Source of the DNA: an uncultured Pelagibacteraceae bacterium
GTDB taxonomy: Bacteria > Pseudomonadota > Alphaproteobacteria > Pelagibacterales > Pelagibacteraceae
Direction: 5' to 3'
DNA: 64,000 bases
NCBI GenBank assembly: GCA_902596375.1
Contig: CACJTU010000004.1
Location: forward strand, 21,788-85,787
This document shows, in pieces, positions 1-10,205 of the stretch (position 1 is its first letter; every line of letters begins with the position of its first letter). Made by a program: the position numbers and the translations under genes. The notes below the pieces were generated by a model. The model was given only the letters and a program-made list of their open reading frames with translations. It did not search any database and was not told the origin of the DNA.

Positions 1-1406
1 TGCATGTTAACCACTTCAGCTGATCCAGGATAACCAACAGGTCCGCAACCTCTAATAATTAATAGAGAGTTTTCATCTATCTTTAACTTCTTATCATTAA
101 GTCTTTTATGATAATCCTCAGGACCTTCAAAAACTATAGCTTTACATTCAAAAACATTTGGGTGTTTAGGGTTTGATAAATATTGATCTCTAAATTCTTT
201 ACTAATTACAGATGTTTTCATGATAGCAGATGAGAAAAAGTTACTTTTCATAACTAAAAAACCAGCTTTTTCAGTCAATGCATTCTTAAATGTTTTAATT
301 ACTTTGTTATCTACATCAACTTTCTTTCTTAAATTTTCTCCTACAGTTTTTCCTGTAACTGTCTTTATTTTTGTATGAATTTTTTTGTTTTTAATTAATT
401 CTTTCATCACCGCAGGTATTGCTCCAGCTCTATGAAAACTTTCCATTAAGTATTCTCCTGCAGGTTGGCAATTCACCAATAGAGGAATGTTGTGTCCAAG
501 TTTTTGCCAATCAGAAAGATCAAATTTAATTCCCATATGTTTTGCAATAGCGCTTAGATGAGCGGTGCAGTTACTTGATCCACCAATAGCACTTGCAACT
601 ACTACTGCGTTTTCAAAAGCTTTACGTGTCATAATTTTTGATGGGGTTAAATCTTCATGAACCATTCCTACGATTCTTTTTCCTGTTTCGTAAGAAATTT
701 GTTCTCTTTCTCTATAAGGAGCTGGAATAACAGCACCCCCTGGTAAAGACATACCTAATGCTTCAGCAACAGAGTTCATTGAAGAAGCTGTTCCCATCGT
801 ATTACAATGTCCAGCACTTGGCGCAGAAGATGCAACCATATCCATAAATTCTTCGTATTTAATTTCTCCTTTAGCTAACATTTTTCTCGCTTCCCAAACT
901 ACCAATCCTGAACCAGCTAATTTTCCTTTATAAACTCCATCCAACATTGGACCACCTGATAAAACTATTGCTGGAATATTTACTGTTGCAGCTGCCATTA
1001 AAGCTGCTGGAGTAGTTTTATCACATCCTGTTGTTAGGATAACTCCATCAATTGGGTACCCATATAAAACTTCTACTAGTGACAAATAAGAAAGATTTCT
1101 ATCCAACATTGCTGTTGGTCTTTTTCCAGTTTCTTGAATCGGATGCGTAGGAAATTCCATTGGTATACCACCTGCTCTTCTAATTCCGTCTTTAATTCTT
1201 TTGCTTAACGACATAAAATGTCTATTGCATGGAGATAGGTCACTGCCAGATTGAGCTATTCCTATAATTGGATTTCCAGATTGTAATTCTTTTCTTGTAA
1301 GACCATAATTTAAATACCTTTCTAGATATAAAGCCGTCATGTCAGGGTTTTTTGGATTATTGAACCATTCTTGACTTCGGAAACTCTTTTTTCTTTTTTT
1401 AGGCAT
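1..1406 (-). CDS. IlvD/Edd-family dehydratase (sugar-acid dehydratase, L-arabonate dehydratase-like), truncated at left window edge
   Basis: Reverse-strand translation from CAT at 1404-1406: [64 protein letters not shown]...[14 protein letters not shown]...[19 protein letters not shown]; typical IlvD/Edd motifs. Not in the ORF track because it runs off the window. Confidence 0.9.
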   Translation of the reverse strand, partial: MPKKRKKSFRSQEWFNNPKNPDMTALYLERYLNYGLTRKELQSGNPIIGIAQSGSDLSPCNRHFMSLSKRIKDGIRRAGGIPMEFPTHPIQETGKRPTAMLDRNLSYLSLVEVLYGYPIDGVILTTGCDKTTPAALMAAATVNIPAIVLSGGPMLDGVYKGKLAGSGLVVWEARKMLAKGEIKYEEFMDMVASSAPSAGHCNTMGTASSMNSVAEALGMSLPGGAVIPAPYREREQISYETGKRIVGMVHEDLTPSKIMTRKAFENAVVVASAIGGSSNCTAHLSAIAKHMGIKFDLSDWQKLGHNIPLLVNCQPAGEYLMESFHRAGAIPAVMKELIKNKKIHTKIKTVTGKTVGENLRKKVDVDNKVIKTFKNALTEKAGFLVMKSNFFSSAIMKTSVISKEFRDQYLSNPKHPNVFECKAIVFEGPEDYHKRLNDKKLKIDENSLLIIRGCGPVGYPGSAEVVNM

Positions 1407-1452
1407 AATTTAAATAATGGTTTGTTTAATTTATTGGTTATATAATAAATTT

Positions 1453-2958
1453 ATGAATAATCTAATAGTTTTAAACAAGAATGACAATGTGGGTGTTAGC
1501 CAATTTATTATTCCAGAAAAAACTAAAATTGAAGGTCATGAGATTAGTACTATCGATCCAATCCCCTTTGGCCACAAAGTTTGTTTAAAAACTATTAAAA
1601 AAGGCGATCCAATCATTAAGTATGATCAAATTATTGGTTTTGCATTAGATGATATTAAGCCTGGACAACATGTTCATTCTCATAATTTAGAATTTAGAGA
1701 ATTTAAAAGAGATTTTAAAGTCACAGATAAAAAACATATTATTGATGAAAAAGCAGATACCTTCTTTAACGGAATTTTAAGGGATAATGGACAGGTTGCT
1801 ACTAGAAATTACATTGGGATTGTAAGTACTGTTAATTGCTCAGCAACTGTCACTAAAATGATAGTTGAGAAGATTAAATATTCTGACATTTTAAAAGATT
1901 ACCCTAACATTGATGGCATAGTACCAATTACTCACTCAACAGGATGTGGCATGAATACTGAAAGTGAAGGAATGCAAATTTTTCAAAGAACTATAGATGG
2001 ATTTAAAAATCATCCCAATTTTTCTCATGTTTTTGTTATAGGTTTAGGATGCGAATGTGCTCAAGTCAGTTTGTTTGATGAATCATTAAAAAAACATAAC
2101 CGAATTCATTTTCTAACAATCCAAGATGAAGGTGGAACTAAAAAAATAGTCGAAAAAGTGTTATCTCAAATTAAAAATTTACTTTCAGAAGCTAATAATA
2201 TTCAAAGAACTTCACAACCAGTAAGTCATCTAACTTTAGCTCTTCAATGTGGTGGTTCAGATGGATATTCAGGAATAACTGCAAATCCTGCACTAGGAGT
2301 TGCAGCAGATCTCTTGGTTAAAAAAGGTGGAAGTTCAATTTTATCAGAAACTCCAGAGATTTATGGAGCCGAACATTTATTAATTAATAGAGCTAGCTCA
2401 CAAGAAACTGCTGATAAACTCATAAAAAGAATTGAATGGTGGAGACATTATACTTCAATCAATAACAGTTCTATGGATAACAATCCTGCACCAGGAAATA
2501 AAAAAGGTGGACTTACAACTATATTAGAAAAATCCTTAGGTGCTGTTGCAAAAGGAGGAAACTCTATCCTTCAAGATGTATTGCACTATGCAGAACCTTT
2601 AAAAACTAAAGGTTTTAATTTTATGGACTCTCCAGGTTATGATCCAGTATCAGTTACAGGTCAAGTTGCATCAGGTGCTAATGTAATTTGTTTTACAACA
2701 GGACGGGGATCCTGCTTTGGTTGCAAGCCAGTTCCAAGTTTAAAACTTTCTACGAACTCAGCGATGTTTGAAAGAATGTCTGAAGACATGGATATTAATT
2801 GTGGAACAATTGCTGAAGGAAAAGAAAAAGTTGAAGAAGTTGGTCAAAAAATATTTGAATTAGTTGTGAATACTGCCTCAGGAAATAAATCAAAAAGTGA
2901 AATCAATGGCTACGGTGACGAGGAGTTTAATCCTTGGCAAGTTGGCGTTGTAATGTAA
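1453..2958 (+). CDS. UxaA/GarD-family altronate/galactarate dehydratase
   Basis: ORF 1417..2958; likely start is the internal ATG at 1453 (MNNLIVLNKNDNVGV). Motifs GILRDNGQVATRNYIGIVSTVNCSATV, HSTGCGM, GGSDGYSGITANPALG. Confidence 0.88.
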   Translation: MNNLIVLNKNDNVGVSQFIIPEKTKIEGHEISTIDPIPFGHKVCLKTIKKGDPIIKYDQIIGFALDDIKPGQHVHSHNLEFREFKRDFKVTDKKHIIDEKADTFFNGILRDNGQVATRNYIGIVSTVNCSATVTKMIVEKIKYSDILKDYPNIDGIVPITHSTGCGMNTESEGMQIFQRTIDGFKNHPNFSHVFVIGLGCECAQVSLFDESLKKHNRIHFLTIQDEGGTKKIVEKVLSQIKNLLSEANNIQRTSQPVSHLTLALQCGGSDGYSGITANPALGVAADLLVKKGGSSILSETPEIYGAEHLLINRASSQETADKLIKRIEWWRHYTSINNSSMDNNPAPGNKKGGLTTILEKSLGAVAKGGNSILQDVLHYAEPLKTKGFNFMDSPGYDPVSVTGQVASGANVICFTTGRGSCFGCKPVPSLKLSTNSAMFERMSEDMDINCGTIAEGKEKVEEVGQKIFELVVNTASGNKSKSEINGYGDEEFNPWQVGVVM

Positions 2959-2970
2959 TTTATTTTTCCT

Positions 2971-3834
2971 GTGCCTCAACAAACATCCTTATTTAACGTA
3001 ATTTTATTAGCCGCTGGTGGTTTTTTTATGTTTGTTTGTATGGACTCTACAGCAAAATATCTTGGAACAGTAATGCCAGTTACTCAAGCAATTTGGGGGA
3101 GATTTTTTTTTCACTTGGTATCTTTAATTATATTTTTTTTAATTTTTAAGCCAAAAGTTAATTTGAAAAAAAATTTTAAAGTCCAAATAATTAGATCGAT
3201 ATTAATGGTAACTGCCACCTCTTTTATGTTTTATTCTTTGCAGAAATTTGACTTGGTAGATATTTATGTTGTTTTCTTTACAGCTCCTCTAATCGTTTCA
3301 CTACTTTCAGCATACTTCCTAAAAGATATCTTAAGTACAAAAGGTATACTTTTAATGTTATTGAGCTTTGGCTCAATTGTTTATTCACTAGGTCCAAGTA
3401 TGAGAATATTTAGTTTAGATTTAATATTCCCTATTGTTCCTCCAATTTGTTGGGCTCTTTATCAATTTTTTACCAAAGTTGTATCAGGTGATAACGATCC
3501 ATTTGCTGCTATATTTTATACTTCAATTTTAGGTGCAATAATTTTTAGTATTTTTATATTTTTTAATTGGGTGCCATTAGAGAAGAATATCTTTTGGCTT
3601 TATTTGGTAATTCTAGGTGTAGCAGGTTTTGTAAGTCATTCTTTAATAATATATGCAATACAACTTTCTAACTTGTCATTTGTAACTAATTTTCAATATT
3701 CTCAATTAGTTTGGTCTACAATTATTAATTTCTTAATTTTCGGCGTACCTTTTGATTATAATAAAATTGTTGGGGTGATAGGAATTATTGTTTTTGGTAT
3801 TATGTTCATAAGAACAGAAGGTAAAAAAAGTTAA
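2971..3834 (+). CDS. EamA/DMT-family transporter
   Basis: Multi-TM protein with EamA-like repeats; GTG start. Confidence 0.8.
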   Translation: MPQQTSLFNVILLAAGGFFMFVCMDSTAKYLGTVMPVTQAIWGRFFFHLVSLIIFFLIFKPKVNLKKNFKVQIIRSILMVTATSFMFYSLQKFDLVDIYVVFFTAPLIVSLLSAYFLKDILSTKGILLMLLSFGSIVYSLGPSMRIFSLDLIFPIVPPICWALYQFFTKVVSGDNDPFAAIFYTSILGAIIFSIFIFFNWVPLEKNIFWLYLVILGVAGFVSHSLIIYAIQLSNLSFVTNFQYSQLVWSTIINFLIFGVPFDYNKIVGVIGIIVFGIMFIRTEGKKS

Positions 3835-3848
3835 ATAGTGAGGTTTGA

Positions 3849-4706
3849 ATGAAAAATATAGGTTTTATTGGTGTTGGATATATGGGCTATGGAATAGCTA
3901 AAAATATTTTAAAACACAAAAATAAACTCTTTGTAATTGCTAATAAAAACAGAAAACCAATAGAGAAAATTGTTAGCGATGGAGCTGAAGAAGTAAAATC
4001 TTTTGAAGACTTTTCTAGTAAAAATTTAGATGCGATGTTTATGTGTGTTACCAACACTCCTATAGCGAAATTAATTTCTGAAAAAATATCTGATATTTTA
4101 GATAGTAAAACTTTAATTATTGATATCACTACTCACAACAAAACTGGCTCAATGGAAACAGAGGCAATATTCAAAGAAAAAAAAATAAATTATGTTGAAT
4201 GTCCCGTAATGGGAGGACCAGTTCAAGCAGAGGAAGGTATTCTAGGGGGTATTGTTGGAGCGTCAGATGAAAATTTTAAAATTGCTGAACCATACTTTAA
4301 TTTTTTCTGTAAAGAATATTTTCACTTTGGACCTGTTGGAATGGGAGCAAAATCTAAGCTTTTAAATAATTTTTTATCTCTTGGAAATGCTGCATTAGTT
4401 AATCATTTAGCTAAAAGTGCTAAAGAAATGGGTTTAGATTTAAAAAAAGTATTTGATGTCGCAAAACTTGGTTCTGGAAATTCAGCAGCACTTAATAGAG
4501 TTTTTGATAATCTGTTAAAAGGTGATTTTACTGGATTTAAATTTACGGCAAGTAATTCCGTTAAAGATTTAACTTATATTCAAGACTTGTTAAAAGATTT
4601 TCCTGAAGCTGAAAAAGTTGCTGAAGTAAATAAAAATTATTTTCAAAAAGCTGTTGATGACGGCTATGGTGAAAATTTTATCAGTGAATTAATAGAAAAA
4701 AAATAA
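3849..4706 (+). CDS. NAD(P)-dependent 3-hydroxyisobutyrate dehydrogenase/tartronate-semialdehyde reductase family
   Basis: N-terminal GFIGVGYMGYGIAKN Rossmann motif; CPVMGGPVQAEEGILGGIVG substrate motif. Confidence 0.85.
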   Translation: MKNIGFIGVGYMGYGIAKNILKHKNKLFVIANKNRKPIEKIVSDGAEEVKSFEDFSSKNLDAMFMCVTNTPIAKLISEKISDILDSKTLIIDITTHNKTGSMETEAIFKEKKINYVECPVMGGPVQAEEGILGGIVGASDENFKIAEPYFNFFCKEYFHFGPVGMGAKSKLLNNFLSLGNAALVNHLAKSAKEMGLDLKKVFDVAKLGSGNSAALNRVFDNLLKGDFTGFKFTASNSVKDLTYIQDLLKDFPEAEKVAEVNKNYFQKAVDDGYGENFISELIEKK

Positions 4707-4710
4707 TTTT

Positions 4711-4990
4711 GGAAGTAACTTAAGTTACCGGGAATCTACTAAAGCACAAGGTTGTATTCAATAAATATATTTGCTCAAAATTAAAATAAATTAATTGAAA
4801 TTGTATAATTTATAATTACCTTTTTTATAGAAGGAGGTTTATGTTAATACTTTCACCACCTGATACTTAGCTGAACAGCTCATATTTCAAAAATATAACG
4901 AAAAATAAATTCCTCTCGGAATTATAATGCCAAAGAGGCGATACAAGGGAGCTCTTTAGGTATACACTTAAAGAGCGAACCCTTTAAAAA
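4711..4990 (+). ncRNA. Candidate unassigned structured RNA locus (strand uncertain)
   Basis: 284-bp gap between convergent genes, with perfect palindrome GTAACTTAAGTTAC (4715-4728), SD-like AAGGAGG (4831-4837), mini-ORF MLILSPPDT* (4841-4870), hairpin CCTCT/AGAGG (4912-4938), and two-part hairpin AAGGG...GCTCTTTA-loop-TAAAGAGC...CCCTT (4945-4984). No family recognised. Confidence 0.4.
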
Positions 4991-5518
4991 CTAATTTGCA
5001 GATTTTAATATTTCTAGTGGAAGTGGAGCTTCTGGGTATTTTTTTTGACACAACTTTTCATAGTTTTCACAAAAGCTCATGATAGTTTTTTGAACTTCTT
5101 TTTTATTTTTATTTGAAAGATTAAGCTCTTTAATTAATTCACTGCAACTTTTTTCTAATTCTTTTATTTGTTTTCCTGAAAAAAATTCTCCTGTTTCTAT
5201 TTCCCAATAAGTGTCCTCAAGCTCATCATCAGTTAGATCATTTAATTTTTTTTGTAATAATTTAATAGTCTCGTCCTCTGTTGCCTTATCTCTCATGGGA
5301 GAATCCTTAAGTTTTCCAAGGCATTTATCTCTTAATCCATCAATGAAATGGAAATAAGGTTTGCCCTCTGAAAAATCTCTAAAATGATTTGTATTAAAAT
5401 ACTTATCTATCGCTTTTTCTGTTGAAACCTTTTCTTTTCCCTTAATTATAGCTATTTGTACATAAACTTCTTGGCTAATATATTCTTCAATATGATCTTT
5501 AACTTTTTGAGGTATCAT
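4991..5518 (-). CDS. Hypothetical protein, 175 aa
   Basis: Intact ORF; no recognised domain. Confidence 0.7.
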   Translation of the reverse strand: MIPQKVKDHIEEYISQEVYVQIAIIKGKEKVSTEKAIDKYFNTNHFRDFSEGKPYFHFIDGLRDKCLGKLKDSPMRDKATEDETIKLLQKKLNDLTDDELEDTYWEIETGEFFSGKQIKELEKSCSELIKELNLSNKNKKEVQKTIMSFCENYEKLCQKKYPEAPLPLEILKSAN

Positions 5519-5532
5519 TTTTATCTTGGTAA

Positions 5533-6000
5533 CTAATGTTCTTCTCTATACCTACTGTGACAAGCCTTACAATTACTCCACATAAATTGTTTCAGGGTTC
5601 CTCTTATATCTTCGGCATCGTCAATAACGGATGTGAGTTTTATCATATCCTCAGATGCTTTTGTCATTAATGCATTAAAAGCGTCTTTTTCTTCCCAAAC
5701 AGTTGGCAAAGCTTCAGTATCAAATTCATCTTCAGTGCTTTCGGGAAATAGCTCTATCAAAACTTTATAATTTTCACTCATTTCAATCATTAGTTTTTTT
5801 GCTTTTTCAAAATCTCCTTTAGATGAAAAAGCTTGTACTCTTTTTGCTGTACTATAGTTTTTACTAAATAATGCTTGTCTACTTTTAACAATCTCCTCAA
5901 CTGTTAATTCGGCATTACTAGATGAGAAGAAAAATACGCTTAAAATTGAGAATAAAATTATTTTAATATATTTTTTTATGTGATTAAATAAAATATGCAT
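5533..6000 (-). CDS. Cytochrome c' / c556-like protein
   Basis: Signal peptide and C-terminal heme motif CKACH (SNCKACHSRYREEH). Confidence 0.8.
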   Translation of the reverse strand: MHILFNHIKKYIKIILFSILSVFFFSSSNAELTVEEIVKSRQALFSKNYSTAKRVQAFSSKGDFEKAKKLMIEMSENYKVLIELFPESTEDEFDTEALPTVWEEKDAFNALMTKASEDMIKLTSVIDDAEDIRGTLKQFMWSNCKACHSRYREEH

Positions 6001-6522
6001 GTAACAAATACCCTAACAGAGTATGGCATTATATCAAAAGCGTTACATTGGCTCAGCGCAATTATTCTTTTTATACAAATCCCTCTAGGTTTTTACCTAG
6101 TTGATTTAGATTTTGGTGATCAAAGAATAACTATTGAAGATATTCACGTTACGTTAGGTTTAACTGTTTTTTATATAATTATAATAAGGTTAATAAATAA
6201 TATACTTAATCCAACTCCAAAATTAGATCCAAGTATCTTTAAAGGACAAAAGTTCTTAGCAAAGATGAATCATGTGCTTTTATATATTGCTATTTTATCA
6301 ATAACAATTTCGGGAATATTAAAAAAATTATTTAATGGGGAAACATTAACAATTATTTTTAGAGAGATTCAAATTAATGAAAATTTTGATTTAGCAGATC
6401 AGTTTTATGAAATTCATATTCTTTCAAATTATACTCTTATCGGTTTAATAGTGCTTCATATATCTGCTGTTATTATTCACAAACTATTTTTTGGGGACAA
6501 TTTATTAAAGAGAATTCTTTAA
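5995..6522 (+). CDS. Cytochrome b561-type membrane protein
   Basis: YGIISKALHWLSAIILF start and spaced TM histidines typical of b561. Confidence 0.8.
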   Translation: MHVTNTLTEYGIISKALHWLSAIILFIQIPLGFYLVDLDFGDQRITIEDIHVTLGLTVFYIIIIRLINNILNPTPKLDPSIFKGQKFLAKMNHVLLYIAILSITISGILKKLFNGETLTIIFREIQINENFDLADQFYEIHILSNYTLIGLIVLHISAVIIHKLFFGDNLLKRIL

Positions 6523-6524
6523 TC

Positions 6525-6962
6525 TTAATGACAAGCAATTCCAAATTTTTTTAATCTCCAATAATTATAAGGCCAAGGAGTTAAAAAACCTACAATCAGC
6601 ATTATTGGTACCACCCACCATGTTAAAATTGCGCCTCCGGTTAAAACATAGTCAGTTAAATTCATCATGATTTCCATACTAATCATTGAAATTAAACTCA
6701 TGCCACAAGCTGTTTTGAATGCGTTAACAAAATTAAAATTTTGTGTCATTAAAATTATTGTTTCTAAAATAATACTTGTGATCAAACCGTTAATGATTGC
6801 TAAAATCATTATTCCTAAAACTGGAAAAGGAATTTGAGTTAATTGAAAAAATAATATTGTTCCAAAATCTCCAATTGCACAACCAAGTACACACCAAGCT
6901 GTATTTTTTGCGCTTCTTTTCCAGGTATGTCTACAAGACCAATGAAATGTAGTCGCTGTCAT
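6525..6962 (-). CDS. DUF4396-like membrane protein
   Basis: TM protein with N-terminal FHWSCRHTWKRSAKNTAWCVLGCAIGDFG resembling DUF4396. Confidence 0.6.
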   Translation of the reverse strand: MTATTFHWSCRHTWKRSAKNTAWCVLGCAIGDFGTILFFQLTQIPFPVLGIMILAIINGLITSIILETIILMTQNFNFVNAFKTACGMSLISMISMEIMMNLTDYVLTGGAILTWWVVPIMLIVGFLTPWPYNYWRLKKFGIACH

Positions 6963-6964
6963 AA

Positions 6965-7399
6965 TTATTTACTCATATTAATTTGATATTCATACTTATC
7001 AATAGGCCAAAAGGACTTTACATAAGCCAATATACTATCAATTTCTTTATCAGATAATTGATCTTCAAATCCTATCATTTTACCTTCATAATTTTTTACT
7101 AATTTTGCTAATCCATATTTAATTATTGCATGTAAAGTTTTATCATCATGATGCCAAGTATGACCTGTTCCGTTTAACGGAGGAGCTTTTCTATGCCCAT
7201 CTTCATCCATACCTTTCCAGTTTTCAGCACCAGCTAAATTAATCATATGACAAGAAACACAATTTTTTTCATATGCAATTTTACCTCTTTCAATCATGAG
7301 TTTAGAATCAGTAGTTATGGGAAAATGATTGTGGGCACTAACTGTATTTGAAAAAGTGAATGTAAAGAAAAAAATAATAAATAAAATATGTTTAACCAT
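6965..7399 (-). CDS. Class I cytochrome c
   Basis: Signal peptide; CVSCH heme motif; APPLNGTGHTWHH. Confidence 0.85.
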   Translation of the reverse strand: MVKHILFIIFFFTFTFSNTVSAHNHFPITTDSKLMIERGKIAYEKNCVSCHMINLAGAENWKGMDEDGHRKAPPLNGTGHTWHHDDKTLHAIIKYGLAKLVKNYEGKMIGFEDQLSDKEIDSILAYVKSFWPIDKYEYQINMSK

Positions 7400-7454
7400 A
7401 TGGATGATATGGATATTTGATTTATTATAACAAGTACATGTGTTACTTTAAGTC

Positions 7455-8138
7455 ATGATCTTTAAGCAAGTTTTTGACACGAAATCATCAACTTACACTT
7501 ACATAATTGCATCTGATAAAGGCCGAGAAGCTGTAATAATTGATCCAGTTATAGAAAATGTTGAAAGCTATATTAGGCTACTAAACGAATTAGATTTAAA
7601 ACTAGTTAAGGTAATTGATACACATATTCATGCTGACCATGTAACTGGTGCAAGTAAACTTAAGCAAGCAACAAATTGCTCTACACTTATGGGGGAACAC
7701 ACCCCTGCTGATGCTGTAGAAATTAAAGTAAAAGATGATGAAATAATAAAAATTGACCAAATAGAAATTAAAGCGATGTATACACCGGGACACACTTCTG
7801 ACAGCTATAGTTTCTTGATGAATAACTATTTATTTTCAGGAGATACTCTTTTAATTAATGGCACTGGTCGAACTGATTTTCAAAATGGTAGCTCAAAAGA
7901 TGCTTATAATTCTATTTTTAATAGATTATTAAAATTACCTGAGGATACCATTTTGTATCCTGGTCATGACTATAATGGCAAAGAATCTAGTACAATTGGT
8001 AATGAAAAACAATTTAATCCGAGATTGCAGGTTAGAAATGTTGATGAATATGTTGAGCTTATGTCTAACCTAAATTTAGCAAAACCAAAATTAATAGATA
8101 TCAATGTAAGTAGAAATATAAAATTAGGTGCTAATTAA
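7455..8138 (+). CDS. MBL-fold hydrolase, ETHE1/persulfide dioxygenase-like
   Basis: DTHIHADHVTGA, TPGHTSDSYSF, YPGHDYNG. Confidence 0.85.
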   Translation: MIFKQVFDTKSSTYTYIIASDKGREAVIIDPVIENVESYIRLLNELDLKLVKVIDTHIHADHVTGASKLKQATNCSTLMGEHTPADAVEIKVKDDEIIKIDQIEIKAMYTPGHTSDSYSFLMNNYLFSGDTLLINGTGRTDFQNGSSKDAYNSIFNRLLKLPEDTILYPGHDYNGKESSTIGNEKQFNPRLQVRNVDEYVELMSNLNLAKPKLIDINVSRNIKLGAN

Positions 8139-8448
8139 ATACTACAAATATTAAGAACCAATAAGAAACTAATCCAGCTGAAATTGTTGCAATAATATTT
8201 TTTGAGAAATAACCTACAATTACAGCAACTAATGCTCCAAAAATTTTAGGATCATTCATTTCTATAAAAGTTCCAAAATCATTTATAAATATTCCTGGAA
8301 ATATTATTGCTGGGAATACTGCAGAAGGAACGTATTCTAATACTGCTTTAATTTTATCTCCCAACATATCTCTACTTATTAAAGCAATCATAGTCATTCT
8401 GGTGAGGTAAGTTAATATTCCAGCAAAAATAATTGCAGTAAGTGTCAT
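8131..8448 (-). CDS. azlD: AzlD-family branched-chain amino acid exporter subunit
   Basis: Small TM protein directly after azlC, overlapping it by 4 bp; AzlD-like TYLTR and PSAVFPAI. Confidence 0.85.
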   Translation of the reverse strand: MTLTAIIFAGILTYLTRMTMIALISRDMLGDKIKAVLEYVPSAVFPAIIFPGIFINDFGTFIEMNDPKIFGALVAVIVGYFSKNIIATISAGLVSYWFLIFVVFN

Positions 8449-9131
8449 TTTTTTAGCCTCAATAATAATGCAGCTACAAATAAAGCAATTACTGGAGAAA
8501 TAATTATGTAAGATTTAAATGGAGCGTCAAAAAATAATAGTGAACTTAAACCACAAGTAATCATTACAATTACATGATCTAATTTTTTTAAATCCTGAAC
8601 AACAATTGCTATAAACGTTAAAGGAATTGCAAATTTTAATCCAAGTTCCTCTGGAACAAATGATCCTAAAACAATGCCTGATAAGGTTGCAATTTGCCAA
8701 CAAACCCACATTGTGCAGCCAGTACCAATTAAATGATAATGTAAAAATTCTTCACTTCTATTGTTTTTGAAAAACTTATTAGACTCTGCAAAACCTTGAT
8801 CTACAACGATATATGAAATTAATAATTTTTTAATAAAAGATAATTTTTCTAAATATTCAGATAAAACAGCTCCATATAATAAATGTCTGGAATTTATAAT
8901 TCCAACAGAAGCAACTGCAACTAAACTAGATGCGCCCCCTGATAACAACTGTAAAAATACTATTTGTGAAGCTCCTCCAAAAATTATGAAAGACATTGCG
9001 TAGACCAAATACGGGTGAAATCCAAGTTCAACACCGATTGCTCCACAAATTATTCCAAATGGAATAACAGATAGCATGTGTGGAGAAATATCCAACATCC
9101 CTCGAGTAAATAATTGTTTTTTGGTAAGCAT
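8445..9131 (-). CDS. azlC: AzlC-family branched-chain amino acid exporter subunit
   Basis: GMLDISPHMLSVIPFGIICGAIGVELGF; AzlC-like SFIIFGGASQIVFLQLL. Confidence 0.87.
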   Translation of the reverse strand: MLTKKQLFTRGMLDISPHMLSVIPFGIICGAIGVELGFHPYLVYAMSFIIFGGASQIVFLQLLSGGASSLVAVASVGIINSRHLLYGAVLSEYLEKLSFIKKLLISYIVVDQGFAESNKFFKNNRSEEFLHYHLIGTGCTMWVCWQIATLSGIVLGSFVPEELGLKFAIPLTFIAIVVQDLKKLDHVIVMITCGLSSLLFFDAPFKSYIIISPVIALFVAALLLRLKK

Positions 9132-9143
9132 TTGCTTGTTTTA

Positions 9144-10205
9144 TTAAAAACAAACTATGTGATCAATATTAATCGGTCTTTTAATTCCAAACTTTTCGTC
9201 AGCTTCATGTTGATGTTCGTGATGGGAATGAACAAAAACTGGTATTAATAAATCGCTGTTGGTTTTTAAAGTATAGATAAAGTTTGTTCCTCTAAATTTT
9301 CGATCTACTACTTCTAGCTTTAGATTACTTTTATCGTCATGCTCAAGGTCCTCTGGTTGTAATAATAATTGCACATTTGAACCTTTTGGATAATGCTTAA
9401 TAAAATTACCTTTAATTGTTCCAAGATCGTCATTTTCTAATGAATTTTCTCCTGTTACTTTTGCTGGAATTAAAATTCCACGATTTAAAAAATTTACTAC
9501 TTCGACTGAATTTGGAAAATGATAAACATTGTAAGGATCATCAAACTGTTTAATTTGACCATCTAATATAATTGCACATTTGGTACCAAGATAAAAAGCT
9601 TCATAGGAGTCATGAGTAACAATTATTGTTGTGATTTTTAATTTACTTAATATTTTTTTTAATCTTACTTGAATTTCTTCTTTAAAACTTTGATCTACAT
9701 TAGATAGGGGTTCATCTAAAAGCAAAAGATCAGGTTGAGTTAATAGCGATCTTGCAAGCGAAGCTCTTTGTGCTTCACCTGCGCTAATTTCATGTGGAAA
9801 TTTTGGTAATATTTTTTCTATATCAAGAAAATCTACAATCTCTTTAAAACTAAGCTTTTTCTTTCTTTTTCCTTTATTTCTCTCTGCACCTAATAAAATA
9901 TTTTTTTCAACTGTGTAATGAGGAAATAAACTGTTGTCCTGAAAAGCTAAAGATATGTTTCTATCTTCAGGTTCTACATTTTTATCTTTAGACGATAATA
10001 ATTTTCCGTTCAATTTTATTGAACCTTTATCAATTTTTTCTAAACCAGCTATAGTTCTAAGTATTGTAGTTTTTCCAATTCCTGAAGGACCAAGAATACA
10101 CAAAGTATCCCCTTCATTTTCAATCGCAAAAGATGCGTTCTTAACTTTGATCTTTCCACCTATAGTGAAATCAACATTTTTAATCTCTAAATAACTATCG
10201 CTCAT
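9144..10205 (-). CDS. fbpC: Fe(III) ABC transporter ATP-binding protein (FbpC-like)
   Basis: Walker A GPSGIGKTT, signature SAGEAQRASLARSL, Walker B LLLLDEPLSNVD; follows FbpB- and FbpA-like genes. Confidence 0.85.
   Translation of the reverse strand: MSDSYLEIKNVDFTIGGKIKVKNASFAIENEGDTLCILGPSGIGKTTILRTIAGLEKIDKGSIKLNGKLLSSKDKNVEPEDRNISLAFQDNSLFPHYTVEKNILLGAERNKGKRKKKLSFKEIVDFLDIEKILPKFPHEISAGEAQRASLARSLLTQPDLLLLDEPLSNVDQSFKEEIQVRLKKILSKLKITTIIVTHDSYEAFYLGTKCAIILDGQIKQFDDPYNVYHFPNSVEVVNFLNRGILIPAKVTGENSLENDDLGTIKGNFIKHYPKGSNVQLLLQPEDLEHDDKSNLKLEVVDRKFRGTNFIYTLKTNSDLLIPVFVHSHHEHQHEADEKFGIKRPINIDHIVCF

Noticed and set aside
3887-4129. Minus-strand ORF of 80 aa antisense to the 3-HIBDH gene
   Set aside because: Fully inside a well-supported CDS; low-complexity translation; typical spurious AT-rich antisense ORF.
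4711-4990. tmRNA, RNase P RNA, SRP RNA, 6S RNA or glycine riboswitch
   Set aside because: None of the sequence hallmarks I know for these RNAs was found; no tag-like ORF ending in Ala-Ala.
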